DNA from: JACNKV01 sp964388155
GTDB lineage: Bacteria; Fidelibacterota; Marinisomatia; Marinisomatales; JACNKV01
NCBI GenBank assembly: GCA_964388155.1
Contig: CAYLYH010000046.1
Span: forward strand, 1-15,251
DNA: 15,251 bases
Direction of reading: 5' to 3'
A model generated the notes under the pieces. It saw nothing but the letters and a program-made list of their open reading frames with translations. It searched no databases and was not told the DNA's origin. The first letter of the stretch is position 1. Every line of letters starts with the position of its first letter. Shown in pieces: positions 8,663-15,251 of this stretch. The position numbers were made by a program, and so were the translations under genes.

Positions 8663-10219
8663 ATGAAAAACACAACCATCCACGATAAATGGCTTTTTAA
8701 GGCTTGTTTTATTGCCTTAATTGCAACATCATTTGCCTTTGTTACACGATTTGCTGTGCTGGCAGATTGGGGGCGTCAATTCAAACTAAGCGGTACACAA
8801 ATGGGTGAGATCGGCGGTGCCGGTGTCTGGCCGTTTGCGATCAGCATTATTTTATTTAGTTTGTTTATTGATAGAATAGGCTATGGAACGGCAATGATCT
8901 TTGCGTTTGTAAGTCATATTGTCTACGGAGTTATGGCGGTGTTCTGGGCTCCGAATGCCGCACCGGAACAGGCTTACGGAATTTTATTTGGTGCCAGCGT
9001 GATTCTTGCTCTGGGGAATGGTGCCGTTGAGGCGGTGATAAATCCTGTGGTGGCGACAATGTTCGACAAAGACAAAACCAAATGGCTCAATATTTTACAT
9101 GCCGGCTGGCCTGCCGGTTTGGTTGGGGCAGGACTCATGACTATGGCCATGGGCGGAGCCGACTGGCGCTTTAAGGTAGGGTTGATCTTCATACCGGCGG
9201 TTATATACGGACTGATGCTGATCAATCAAAAATGGCCGATTCAGGAGCGGGTTGCTGCAGGTGTTTCTTACATGGATATGCTCCGCGAATTCGGAGTATT
9301 AGCCTCTTTGTTGGTGGTCCCAATCATCATGCGGCAGATTGCCGAAGTTTTTAGTATATCAGCAACGGTTGAAATTACTATTGATATTACTTTGATTCTT
9401 CTCTTTGCCTTTACGATTTGGCCTAAAGGCGATACTACAGTATTCAAAAAGAAAGTCAAAAAGATATTGGGTAGCCCGATGCTCTTCGTATTGATGCTGA
9501 TTATGATGCCGCTGGCAACAACTGAGATTGGAACAGATGGCTGGATTACCTCGTTAATGGAAAACGCAATGGCAAATATTGGACTTCCGGCGGTAACCGT
9601 ACTGGTTTATACATCAGCGATTATGATGATCTTACGCTTCTTTGCAGGTCCTATTATTCACAGATTGAAACCACTTGGGTTGCTTGCGGTAAGTTCGGCA
9701 ATTGCGGCGATTGGACTGTTCTTATTATCCACGAGTACAGGTATAGCAATATTGGTAGTGGCAACACTTTATGGGCTGGGTAAAACATTTTTCTGGCCTA
9801 CGATGCTGGGCGTGGTTTCTGAACAATGTCCTCGTGGAGGAGCGTTAACATTGAACGCAGTTGGCGGAATGGGAATGTTGGCAGTCGGTGTTCTTGGCAT
9901 GCCGTTTATAGGTTCTTTACAGGATAATGCATCTTCAGCGTTATTACATGAAAAAAACCCGGCACTCTATGAACAAGTTGTAACTGAAGGAGACGGTATT
10001 TTCGGAAAATATGATGCAATTGATCAGGGAAAAAAGGATAATATGTCTGACTCTGATAAAACGACCATTGATACTATTGTTGGAAAAGTACAGCGTGGCG
10101 CTTTGGCGTATATGGCTATTTTTCCGATTATTATGCTCCTAAGCTATATAGGGCTGATGGCATATTTTAGAAGTAAAGGCGGTTATAAACCTAAGTTGAT
10201 TTCTGTGGCAAAAGAATAG
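8663..10219 (+). CDS. MFS-type sugar transporter
   Basis: 518 residues, preceded by AGGAG at 8650-8654. Hydrophobic segments fall at about 12-33, 50-70, 76-95, 104-127, 145-164, 170-187, 210-226, 236-253, 272-288, 307-327, 337-356, 360-382, 394-415 and 482-502. That is about 14 candidates rather than the usual 12, although some may be short or re-entrant. A polar loop of about 60 residues (420-478) separates the last two. The start of the second half, with IDRIGYG (69-75) after the second segment, resembles the MFS loop 2-3 motif. Its position between a cytoplasmic TIM barrel and a cytoplasmic epimerase suggests uptake of the mono- or disaccharide, possibly the keto-sugar, that those enzymes use (inference). 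The direction and coupling ion cannot be read from the sequence. Confidence 0.85.
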   Translation: MKNTTIHDKWLFKACFIALIATSFAFVTRFAVLADWGRQFKLSGTQMGEIGGAGVWPFAISIILFSLFIDRIGYGTAMIFAFVSHIVYGVMAVFWAPNAAPEQAYGILFGASVILALGNGAVEAVINPVVATMFDKDKTKWLNILHAGWPAGLVGAGLMTMAMGGADWRFKVGLIFIPAVIYGLMLINQKWPIQERVAAGVSYMDMLREFGVLASLLVVPIIMRQIAEVFSISATVEITIDITLILLFAFTIWPKGDTTVFKKKVKKILGSPMLFVLMLIMMPLATTEIGTDGWITSLMENAMANIGLPAVTVLVYTSAIMMILRFFAGPIIHRLKPLGLLAVSSAIAAIGLFLLSTSTGIAILVVATLYGLGKTFFWPTMLGVVSEQCPRGGALTLNAVGGMGMLAVGVLGMPFIGSLQDNASSALLHEKNPALYEQVVTEGDGIFGKYDAIDQGKKDNMSDSDKTTIDTIVGKVQRGALAYMAIFPIIMLLSYIGLMAYFRSKGGYKPKLISVAKE

Positions 10220-10289
10220 TTAATGACAAATAGACGAAATAACGAAGAGAAACAACTTAAATATTTTAGGAAAGCCCAGCGGATTTGTC

Positions 10290-11540
10290 ATGAATAAAGA
10301 ACGTTACCTCAAAAAGACGGAAGAGTATCTTCAAAATAAGCTAATTCCATATTGGGAAGCACGGATTGAAGATAAAAATTATGGCGGATTTCAAACCAAT
10401 CATGGCCCCGATGGGAATCCGACAGAGATTACTGAGAAGTCGTTCTTGGCACAATGTCGCAGTATTTTTACAATATCACACACTCTCAGATCCGGGTTTG
10501 AGTGGAAGGATGCTGAACAGACCCTTAAGCGCGGAATAGCTTTTTTATTTGAGCATTTTCGCGATAAAGACTATGACGGCTATTATTGGATTGTCGATGA
10601 AAAAGGTCATGTTATGGATGACAATAAAGTAATCTATGGGCATGCTTATCTTATCTATGCCTTATCGGAATATGCTTTGCTAACGGGTAATGAGCAATGC
10701 AAGGACGAGGCATGCAGGGTATTCGATTTATTACGGGAAAAAGCAGCTGACCCTATAAGTGGCGGATATTTTGAGCATTTTGACCGTAAATTCAATTTGA
10801 CTAAAGCCCGTGATGATATCAGCGTTTTTAAATCGCTGGATGTCCATATGCATCTCATGGAAGCGTTTACAACTTTGTACGAACTCACCGGAGATAATAA
10901 TCACCGAAGAGCGTTGGAAGACATTATCGAATTGATCTTTGATAAAATGATCGATAAAAAACACAGGACAGGAATATCCATGTTCACATCGGATTGGCAG
11001 CCAATCGCCAATGTTGAGTTGAATACAGTGTGGGGCGCCGATCGGTTTGAAGAGAACGGAAAATCAACGGATATCACTTCTTACGGGCACAATATTGAAT
11101 TTGTGTGGCTGTATCTCCATGCCCAGGATATACTTGGCATCCCGCGAAAAGATAGTCTTCAAAAAGTCCTGCCTGCGATTGAGCACACATTTCACCGCGG
11201 AGTAGATTGGAAGTACGGCGGATTATATGTAGAGGGTAAACGTAACGGATCGGTGACTGAAAATACAAAGGAATTTTGGCAGCAGGCTGAAGGACTGATC
11301 GGATTTTTAGATGCATTCCTTTTGACTGGCAATGAAAAATATTTGGAAGCTTTTACGAGTATTCATGATTTTATTTTTACCAAAATGATAAATTGGGAGA
11401 TAGGAGAATGGTATGCTTTGCTGGCACGAAAGGGAGATGTCCTCTGGGATTATATGGGCACAAGTTGGAAAACCAACTATCATACTGTCCGTGGAATGTG
11501 TGAAACAATTAAACGTTTACAGATGATTTTATATCGTTAA
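10290..11540 (+). CDS. AGE-family (N-acylglucosamine / cellobiose 2-epimerase-like) sugar epimerase
   Basis: 416 residues, no signal peptide, and an (alpha/alpha)6-barrel pattern. Residues typical of the family are R57 (QCRSIF), H118 (YGHAY), H186/H188 (DVHMHLMEA), H267 and E270 (GHNIEFVWL) and H398 (YHTVRGMCE). The length matches both N-acylglucosamine 2-epimerase and cellobiose 2-epimerase (~390-420). The HMHLMEA and GHNIEFVWL forms are closer to the cellobiose 2-epimerase and aldose-ketose isomerase branch as I know it, but this is a weak preference. The ribosome binding site is poor (AGCGGA at 10278-10283). It follows the transporter by 70 nt and likely processes the imported sugar, for example glucose to mannose-type epimers of a disaccharide or keto-sugar (inference). 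Confidence 0.88.
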   Translation: MNKERYLKKTEEYLQNKLIPYWEARIEDKNYGGFQTNHGPDGNPTEITEKSFLAQCRSIFTISHTLRSGFEWKDAEQTLKRGIAFLFEHFRDKDYDGYYWIVDEKGHVMDDNKVIYGHAYLIYALSEYALLTGNEQCKDEACRVFDLLREKAADPISGGYFEHFDRKFNLTKARDDISVFKSLDVHMHLMEAFTTLYELTGDNNHRRALEDIIELIFDKMIDKKHRTGISMFTSDWQPIANVELNTVWGADRFEENGKSTDITSYGHNIEFVWLYLHAQDILGIPRKDSLQKVLPAIEHTFHRGVDWKYGGLYVEGKRNGSVTENTKEFWQQAEGLIGFLDAFLLTGNEKYLEAFTSIHDFIFTKMINWEIGEWYALLARKGDVLWDYMGTSWKTNYHTVRGMCETIKRLQMILYR

Positions 11541-11544
11541 CATG

Positions 11545-11590
11545 ATAAGATTAATGTAAATATCGGATAGAACCATCTTATTATTACATT
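11545..11590 (+). repeat. two interleaved inverted repeats after the epimerase gene
   Basis: ATAAGAT (11545-11551) pairs with ATCTTAT (11575-11581), and AATGTAA (11553-11559) pairs with TTACATT (11584-11590). The arms alternate (1, 2, 1', 2'), so the two stems would form a pseudoknot or two alternative hairpins. All arms are AT-rich and 7 bp long, with no U-tract after them, so a terminator is not convincing. Confidence 0.3.
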
Positions 11591-11606
11591 GTTACACATC
11601 GGCACA

Positions 11607-11637
11607 TTGTGGTAATTTTCATAAACATAAGTATACT
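11607..11637 (+). promoter_or_regulatory. weak candidate promoter for the third gene block
   Basis: TATACT (11632-11637) is a fair -10 element, with TTGTGG (11607-11612) 19 nt upstream as a poor -35. It lies in the longest intergenic gap (11541-11678), about 40 nt before the ATG at 11679. The -35 match and spacing are weak, and the organism's promoter consensus is unknown. Confidence 0.2.
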
Positions 11638-11667
11638 CATAGCGGGTGAGTAATTGTAACTTAAAAC

Positions 11668-11672
11668 GGGAG
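11668..11672 (+). promoter_or_regulatory. ribosome binding site that sets the start of the second Tat oxidoreductase
   Basis: GGGAG lies 6 nt before ATG 11679. A longer reading from GTG 11646 has no good site of its own and would include this one inside the coding region. The shorter start also leaves a standard-length Tat n-region. Confidence 0.65.
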
Positions 11673-11678
11673 AAAACA

Positions 11679-13070
11679 ATGAAAGAGTCAAAACCAACTT
11701 CAACATCAATTACCAGGCGAAAATTTATTGGAACTGCTGCCACCGCCACCGCAGGATTTATGATTGTTCCACGACATGTTTTGGGCGGCCCGGGATATAC
11801 GGCTCCCAGCGATAAACTTAATATAGCTGTCATTGGCGTAGGTGGCAAAGGACGATCTGACATGGCCGCCGTTGCAACGGAAAACATCGTCGCTTTATGC
11901 GACGTTGATGATGTGAAAATGGCTGATACAATGAGCCATGTCAAAGAATGGGGTGAAGAAAAAGGGCCGGGATCAAATCCTCTTGAGAAAGTTCCAAAAT
12001 ATAAAGACTTCCGTGTGATGCTGGATAAACAAAAGGATATTGATGCTGTGACCATCAGCACTCCGGATCATTTTCATGCAATTGCAGCAGTTACAGCCAT
12101 TAAACAGGGGAAGCATACCTTTGTTCAAAAACCGTTAACATATTCTGTTGGGGAAGCAAGAGTACTACGTGAAGTTTCGAAAAAAGCCGGTGTCACAACC
12201 CAAATGGGTAATCAAGGGCATGCCGGTGAAGGAATTCGATTGATCCGTGAGTGGCTTCAGGATGGAGCGATCGGTGATGTACGAGAAGTCCAATGCTGGA
12301 CGAACCGTCCGGTGTGGGCAACCGGAATGGGCAGGCCGTCTGAAATCCCATCTGTTCCGCCAACACTAGATTGGAACCAATGGATCGGTCCGGCACCGTG
12401 GCGTCCTTATCATCCGTCTTACGCTCCGTTCTCATGGAGAGCTTGGTGTGATTTCGGGACAGGTGCTCTGGGTGATATGGGAGCACATATTTTTGATATT
12501 CCTTATTGGACGTTGGATTTGGAATATCCGGACACTGTTTTTGCCAGCTCATCGAAATTCAACGGTGAATCCTGGCCGGTTGCATCCTCGATTTACTATG
12601 AGTTTCCAAAACGAGGATTATTGCCGTCGGTAAAACTATCATGGCACGACGGCGGGATTATGCCTCCAAGACCGGAAGGTATCGAGCCCGGAAGACGTAT
12701 GGGCGACGGAGATGGAGGAATCATATTCCTTGGTGATAAAGGAATGATCATGTGCGGTTGTTATGGAAGAAACCCGCGGTTAGTCCCTGAAACGAGCATG
12801 AAGGAATATAACCGCCCGCCAAAATCAATTCCGAGGTCATCAGGGATTCATCAGGAATGGGTACAATGCATCAAAGAAGGGAAACAAGCTACCTCGAACT
12901 TTGAATATGCCTCTAAACTTACCGAGACCATGATGTTGGGAAATATCGCCATTCGGATGGCACCCAGAAATATGAAATTGGAATGGAACGGTAAATCCGG
13001 AAAATTTACAAATCTGCCAGAGGCAAATGAATTCCTTATGCGGAAATACCGCGACGGCTGGAGTCTATAA
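11679..13070 (+). CDS. second Tat-exported Gfo/Idh/MocA-family oxidoreductase
   Basis: 463 residues from ATG 11679. The twin-arginine signal ITRRKFIG (R13-R14) is followed by a hydrophobic stretch to about residue 36. The Rossmann motif GVGGKG spans 53-58, PDHFH lies at 129-133 and QKPLT at 150-154, with K151 in the catalytic lysine position. GDMGAHIFD at 265-273 supplies D266, H270 and D273. It is clearly a paralogue of the Tat enzyme at 1628, sharing the APSD linker, QKPLT and a DWNxWxGPAP segment (231-240 here), but it has diverged well beyond a recent duplication. It is followed after 17 nt by a DUF1080 gene with a strong ribosome binding site, so the two are very probably co-transcribed. 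The likely role is periplasmic oxidation of a glycoside hydroxyl with tightly held NAD(P) (inference). Having two such enzymes suggests different substrates or opposite directions. Confidence 0.9.
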   Translation: MKESKPTSTSITRRKFIGTAATATAGFMIVPRHVLGGPGYTAPSDKLNIAVIGVGGKGRSDMAAVATENIVALCDVDDVKMADTMSHVKEWGEEKGPGSNPLEKVPKYKDFRVMLDKQKDIDAVTISTPDHFHAIAAVTAIKQGKHTFVQKPLTYSVGEARVLREVSKKAGVTTQMGNQGHAGEGIRLIREWLQDGAIGDVREVQCWTNRPVWATGMGRPSEIPSVPPTLDWNQWIGPAPWRPYHPSYAPFSWRAWCDFGTGALGDMGAHIFDIPYWTLDLEYPDTVFASSSKFNGESWPVASSIYYEFPKRGLLPSVKLSWHDGGIMPPRPEGIEPGRRMGDGDGGIIFLGDKGMIMCGCYGRNPRLVPETSMKEYNRPPKSIPRSSGIHQEWVQCIKEGKQATSNFEYASKLTETMMLGNIAIRMAPRNMKLEWNGKSGKFTNLPEANEFLMRKYRDGWSL

Positions 13071-13087
13071 CTTAAAAGGAGAATATC

Positions 13088-13690
13088 ATGAAAAAAACTA
13101 AAATATTGGTTCCGATGCTAATGATTGCTTTGACAATAATTATCTTTGCAGAAAATGGTTCCAGAGAGTGGATAGAACTTTTCAATGGGAAAGATCTTTC
13201 CGGATGGAAAGCCAGTGAGAATGGAGATTTTCGCGTGGAAGACGGAGCGATTGTTGTTCGCGGTAAAAGAGCCCATTTATTCACGGAAAAAGAATTCAAA
13301 AATTTTGAATTCAAATGTGAAGTTATGACGCAGCCCAACAGCAATTCCGGTTTGTATTTTCATACTCAGTATGAGGAATCCTGGCCCGGTCGTGGCTATG
13401 AAGTTCAGGTAAACACATCTCACGGAGACCCGGTTAAGAACGGCAGTCTTTGGGGAGTGGTACGCTCTTTTGAATCAATCGCGACGGACAACGAATGGTT
13501 TACACTGGAAGTGAAAGTGGAAGGAAAACATGTCGTAACCAAAGTTAACGGAAAAGTTATTGTTGATTACAATGAGCTTGAAGGCGTTACTGCCGGTCGA
13601 AGAATCGACAAGGGGGCATTCGCCATTCAAGCTCATGACCCGAAAAGTGTGGTTCGATACAGAAATATAGTGGTAAAAAGATTGGATTAG
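13088..13690 (+). CDS. small exported DUF1080 (3-keto-disaccharide hydrolase-type) protein
   Basis: 200 residues, a strong AAAAGGAG (13074-13081) 6 nt before the ATG, and a Sec signal peptide (residues 1-21, cleavage probably after IFA). The rest is a single complete DUF1080 domain: LFNGKDLSGW at 31-40, FRVEDGAIV at 48-56, NSGLYF at 86-91, YEVQV at 104-108, AIQAHD at 179-184 and a closing YRNI at 191-194. The family is a jelly-roll fold, and recent work links it to cleavage or hydration steps on 3-keto-sugars. It follows a Tat oxidoreductase by 17 nt and precedes another DUF1080 gene by 3 nt, so it is the compact single-domain member among three DUF1080 proteins in this window. Cys77 is the only cysteine visible in the mature protein, so a disulfide is unlikely. 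Confidence 0.92.
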   Translation: MKKTKILVPMLMIALTIIIFAENGSREWIELFNGKDLSGWKASENGDFRVEDGAIVVRGKRAHLFTEKEFKNFEFKCEVMTQPNSNSGLYFHTQYEESWPGRGYEVQVNTSHGDPVKNGSLWGVVRSFESIATDNEWFTLEVKVEGKHVVTKVNGKVIVDYNELEGVTAGRRIDKGAFAIQAHDPKSVVRYRNIVVKRLD

Positions 13691-13693
13691 CAA

Positions 13694-15251
13694 ATGATTC
13701 GTAGAAGTGCCACAATCTTACCGATTATGATATTCAGTTTTCTTTTGATGTCATGTTCACCTCAAGTTACTTCGTCAGTTTCTCCGGTTGAACGGATGGG
13801 AGATTGGGAAGGATTTCGGATTGACAAAAACGGTCAGCACATTCCCATGTCGGCTCAACTAATCGCCAATGGCAATAACCGTTACACCGCTAATTTACTG
13901 AACGAATTTGACTGTGAAGATAATTTTCTGGCTGTCATTACCGGAAAATCAAAAGGTGATGACATCCAACTTATTGGGTCTTATAAATATGGCACGCGAT
14001 GGAAAGGTGTGGTCACTGATTCATCTTTTAACGGTGTCTATCATGGACAAGATCATGGCACATTTATGTTGAAAAAAGTCACACGATTATCTCCAAAGTT
14101 GGGGAAACAATCTCCTGAAGGTGCTGTTATTTTATTTGATGGGTCGAATTTAGATGCATGGACCCATGAGTCCAGTGTGCCCGGATATATTGATTTGTCT
14201 AAACATGTAGGCGGCAGTGAATGCGCGGAATATTTGAAAGCTCAAGTATGGTCAGATTTAGATCAAAATGCTATTTTGGAATTAGGAAGTAATGATGGAA
14301 TTGCGGCATGGGTTAATGGTAAAATAATTATATCTGAAAATGTATTAAGACGGGCAAGTGCCGGAGAAGAATTGGTAAAAGTTTCTTTAAAATCCGGTTG
14401 GAATATTTTTCTAATGAAAATCGTCAATGCAGGTGGCGGTTGGGGAATGTTTGCACGATTGACAGATTATGATGGTAAACCATTACAATCTATTTCAGAA
14501 AGTGTAGATGGCATACAATCAAGAGATATCCTGATTAAAAATGATCATTATTTAACTCTTTGGGATATGGCTGGCCCTTTTCGAATTGAAGGAAAAAACG
14601 GTCGAGAAATTTTCGACAATCCATTTCCACCAGAAAAAAATGATCCAACTGTTGAATGGACAAAATTAGATATTCATAAATTAGGTGATGCGGCACAATG
14701 GATCATGAAAAATAATGCAGTAGAAATAAAGCCAGGTACGTCGGGAATGCTAACGCGACAGAAATTCACAAATTTCACATTACATATTGAATTTCGATTA
14801 CCATTTATGCCAAATTCGAATGGGCAAGGCCGTGGGAATAGCGGTGTTTATCTTCAAGGGCGGTATGAAGTTCAAGTGTTAGATAGTTATGGTTTAGAAG
14901 GCAAGGATAATGAATGCGGTGGTATCTATAAAGTGGGTGCACCGACTGTAAATATGTGTGCACCGCCTATGCAATGGCAATCCTATGATATTGATTTTAC
15001 AGCGCCAACATTTAATTCATTTGGAGAAAAGATTGCTGATGCTCGAGCGACGGTCAATCACAATGGCGTTATTATTCATGATAATATTGCCATTCCCAAA
15101 CCTACGGGTGGGGCCATAAATATGAATACAGATAAGCCGGGTGTCTTATTATTACAAGATCATGGAAACCCGGTGCAATATCGGAATATTTGGATCGTTG
15201 AAAAAACTAAGAAACCAAATTGGCTGCCACCACAACCTTTTTTAAATTTGG
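13694..15251 (+). CDS. lipoprotein with a DUF1080 domain split by an inserted module (3' end outside the window)
   Basis: The frame is open for 519 codons to the window edge. It starts 3 nt after the previous stop, with no clear ribosome binding site, suggesting translational coupling. The N-terminus has a lipoprotein signal (LLMSC, lipid-anchored Cys at 21). Residues ~33-140 (starting GDWEGFRI) form a domain I cannot name. ILFDGSNLDAW (146-156) is the normal opening of DUF1080, but the domain resumes only at W336, followed by NSG at 382-384, YEVQVLDS at 391-398 and YRNIW at 496-500. Between them sits ~180 residues related to the C-terminus of the ThuA/HEAT protein: IDL at 166, GSNDG at 198-202, GGGWG at 247-251, then WDMAGPF at 290-296. 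The closing YRNIW implies only a short piece is missing at the edge. Probably a periplasmic-face or surface lipoprotein acting on keto-glycosides, with the insert giving extra ligand binding (inference). Confidence 0.87.
   Translation, partial: MIRRSATILPIMIFSFLLMSCSPQVTSSVSPVERMGDWEGFRIDKNGQHIPMSAQLIANGNNRYTANLLNEFDCEDNFLAVITGKSKGDDIQLIGSYKYGTRWKGVVTDSSFNGVYHGQDHGTFMLKKVTRLSPKLGKQSPEGAVILFDGSNLDAWTHESSVPGYIDLSKHVGGSECAEYLKAQVWSDLDQNAILELGSNDGIAAWVNGKIIISENVLRRASAGEELVKVSLKSGWNIFLMKIVNAGGGWGMFARLTDYDGKPLQSISESVDGIQSRDILIKNDHYLTLWDMAGPFRIEGKNGREIFDNPFPPEKNDPTVEWTKLDIHKLGDAAQWIMKNNAVEIKPGTSGMLTRQKFTNFTLHIEFRLPFMPNSNGQGRGNSGVYLQGRYEVQVLDSYGLEGKDNECGGIYKVGAPTVNMCAPPMQWQSYDIDFTAPTFNSFGEKIADARATVNHNGVIIHDNIAIPKPTGGAINMNTDKPGVLLLQDHGNPVQYRNIWIVEKTKKPNWLPPQPFLNL
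14189..14698 (+). other. module inserted in DUF1080, related to the ThuA/HEAT C-terminus, with parts in swapped order
   Basis: The core (IDL at 166 to about residue 265) matches the ThuA/HEAT core without gaps over 81 residues between anchor motifs. The segment that precedes the core in the ThuA/HEAT protein (W-x-M-x-x-PF followed by a PE-containing stretch) here comes after it, at 290-325 (LWDMAGPF, FPPEK). DUF1080 resumes at W336. The order is thus core then leader, the reverse of the arrangement at 5836-6264. Confidence 0.65.

Noticed and set aside
11646..11678. A longer start for the second Tat oxidoreductase at GTG 11646
   Set aside because: ATG 11679 has GGGAG at good spacing and gives a typical Tat n-region.
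11537..12061. A 174-codon open frame on the minus strand
   Set aside because: Most of it overlaps the second Tat oxidoreductase. The product has no domain-like pattern and no convincing start signal.
1..15251. CRISPR arrays, tRNA or rRNA genes, insertion sequences, attachment sites
   Set aside because: No regularly spaced repeats, RNA gene signatures, transposase motifs or terminal inverted repeats were seen.

Overview
The window is a run of ten co-directional genes on the + strand, plus a possible gene tail at the left edge. There is no RNA gene, transposase, CRISPR array or regulator. The coding density, moderate AT-richness, Sec, Tat and lipoprotein export signals, and the mix of families (Gfo/Idh/MocA, AP-endonuclease-type TIM barrels, DUF1080, ThuA with HEAT repeats) suggest a Gram-negative glycan degrader of the FCB or PVC groups, for example Bacteroidota, Marinimicrobia-like or Planctomycete/Verrucomicrobia-like. 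The phylum cannot be fixed from this sequence.

Layout. (A) 72-6294 holds three exported proteins: a Sec-exported TIM barrel fused to DUF1080, a Tat-exported Gfo/Idh/MocA oxidoreductase, and a very large exported ThuA/HEAT-repeat protein with a C-terminal ligand-binding-like module. (B) 6409-11540 holds what looks like the inner set: a leaderless Gfo/Idh/MocA oxidoreductase, a leaderless TIM-barrel isomerase/epimerase, an MFS transporter and an AGE-family sugar 2-epimerase. (C) 11679-15251 is again exported: a second Tat oxidoreductase, a small Sec-exported DUF1080 protein, and a multidomain lipoprotein whose DUF1080 domain is interrupted by a module homologous to the end of the ThuA/HEAT protein. 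The lipoprotein gene runs off the right edge.

How they may work together (inference). The families match oxidation-dependent glycoside breakdown: a Gfo/Idh/MocA enzyme makes a 3-keto-glycoside, a TIM-barrel, ThuA or DUF1080 enzyme isomerises, eliminates, hydrates or hydrolyses it, and the keto-sugar is then reduced or epimerised. No recognisable glycoside hydrolase is present. The protein export signals suggest that the attack on the glycoside happens in the periplasm, that the MFS protein imports the product, and that the second oxidoreductase, TIM barrel and epimerase finish the job in the cytoplasm.

The most unusual features are the TIM-barrel/DUF1080 fusion and the module shared by the ThuA/HEAT protein and the last lipoprotein. 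In the lipoprotein the parts of that module appear in swapped order inside a split DUF1080 domain.
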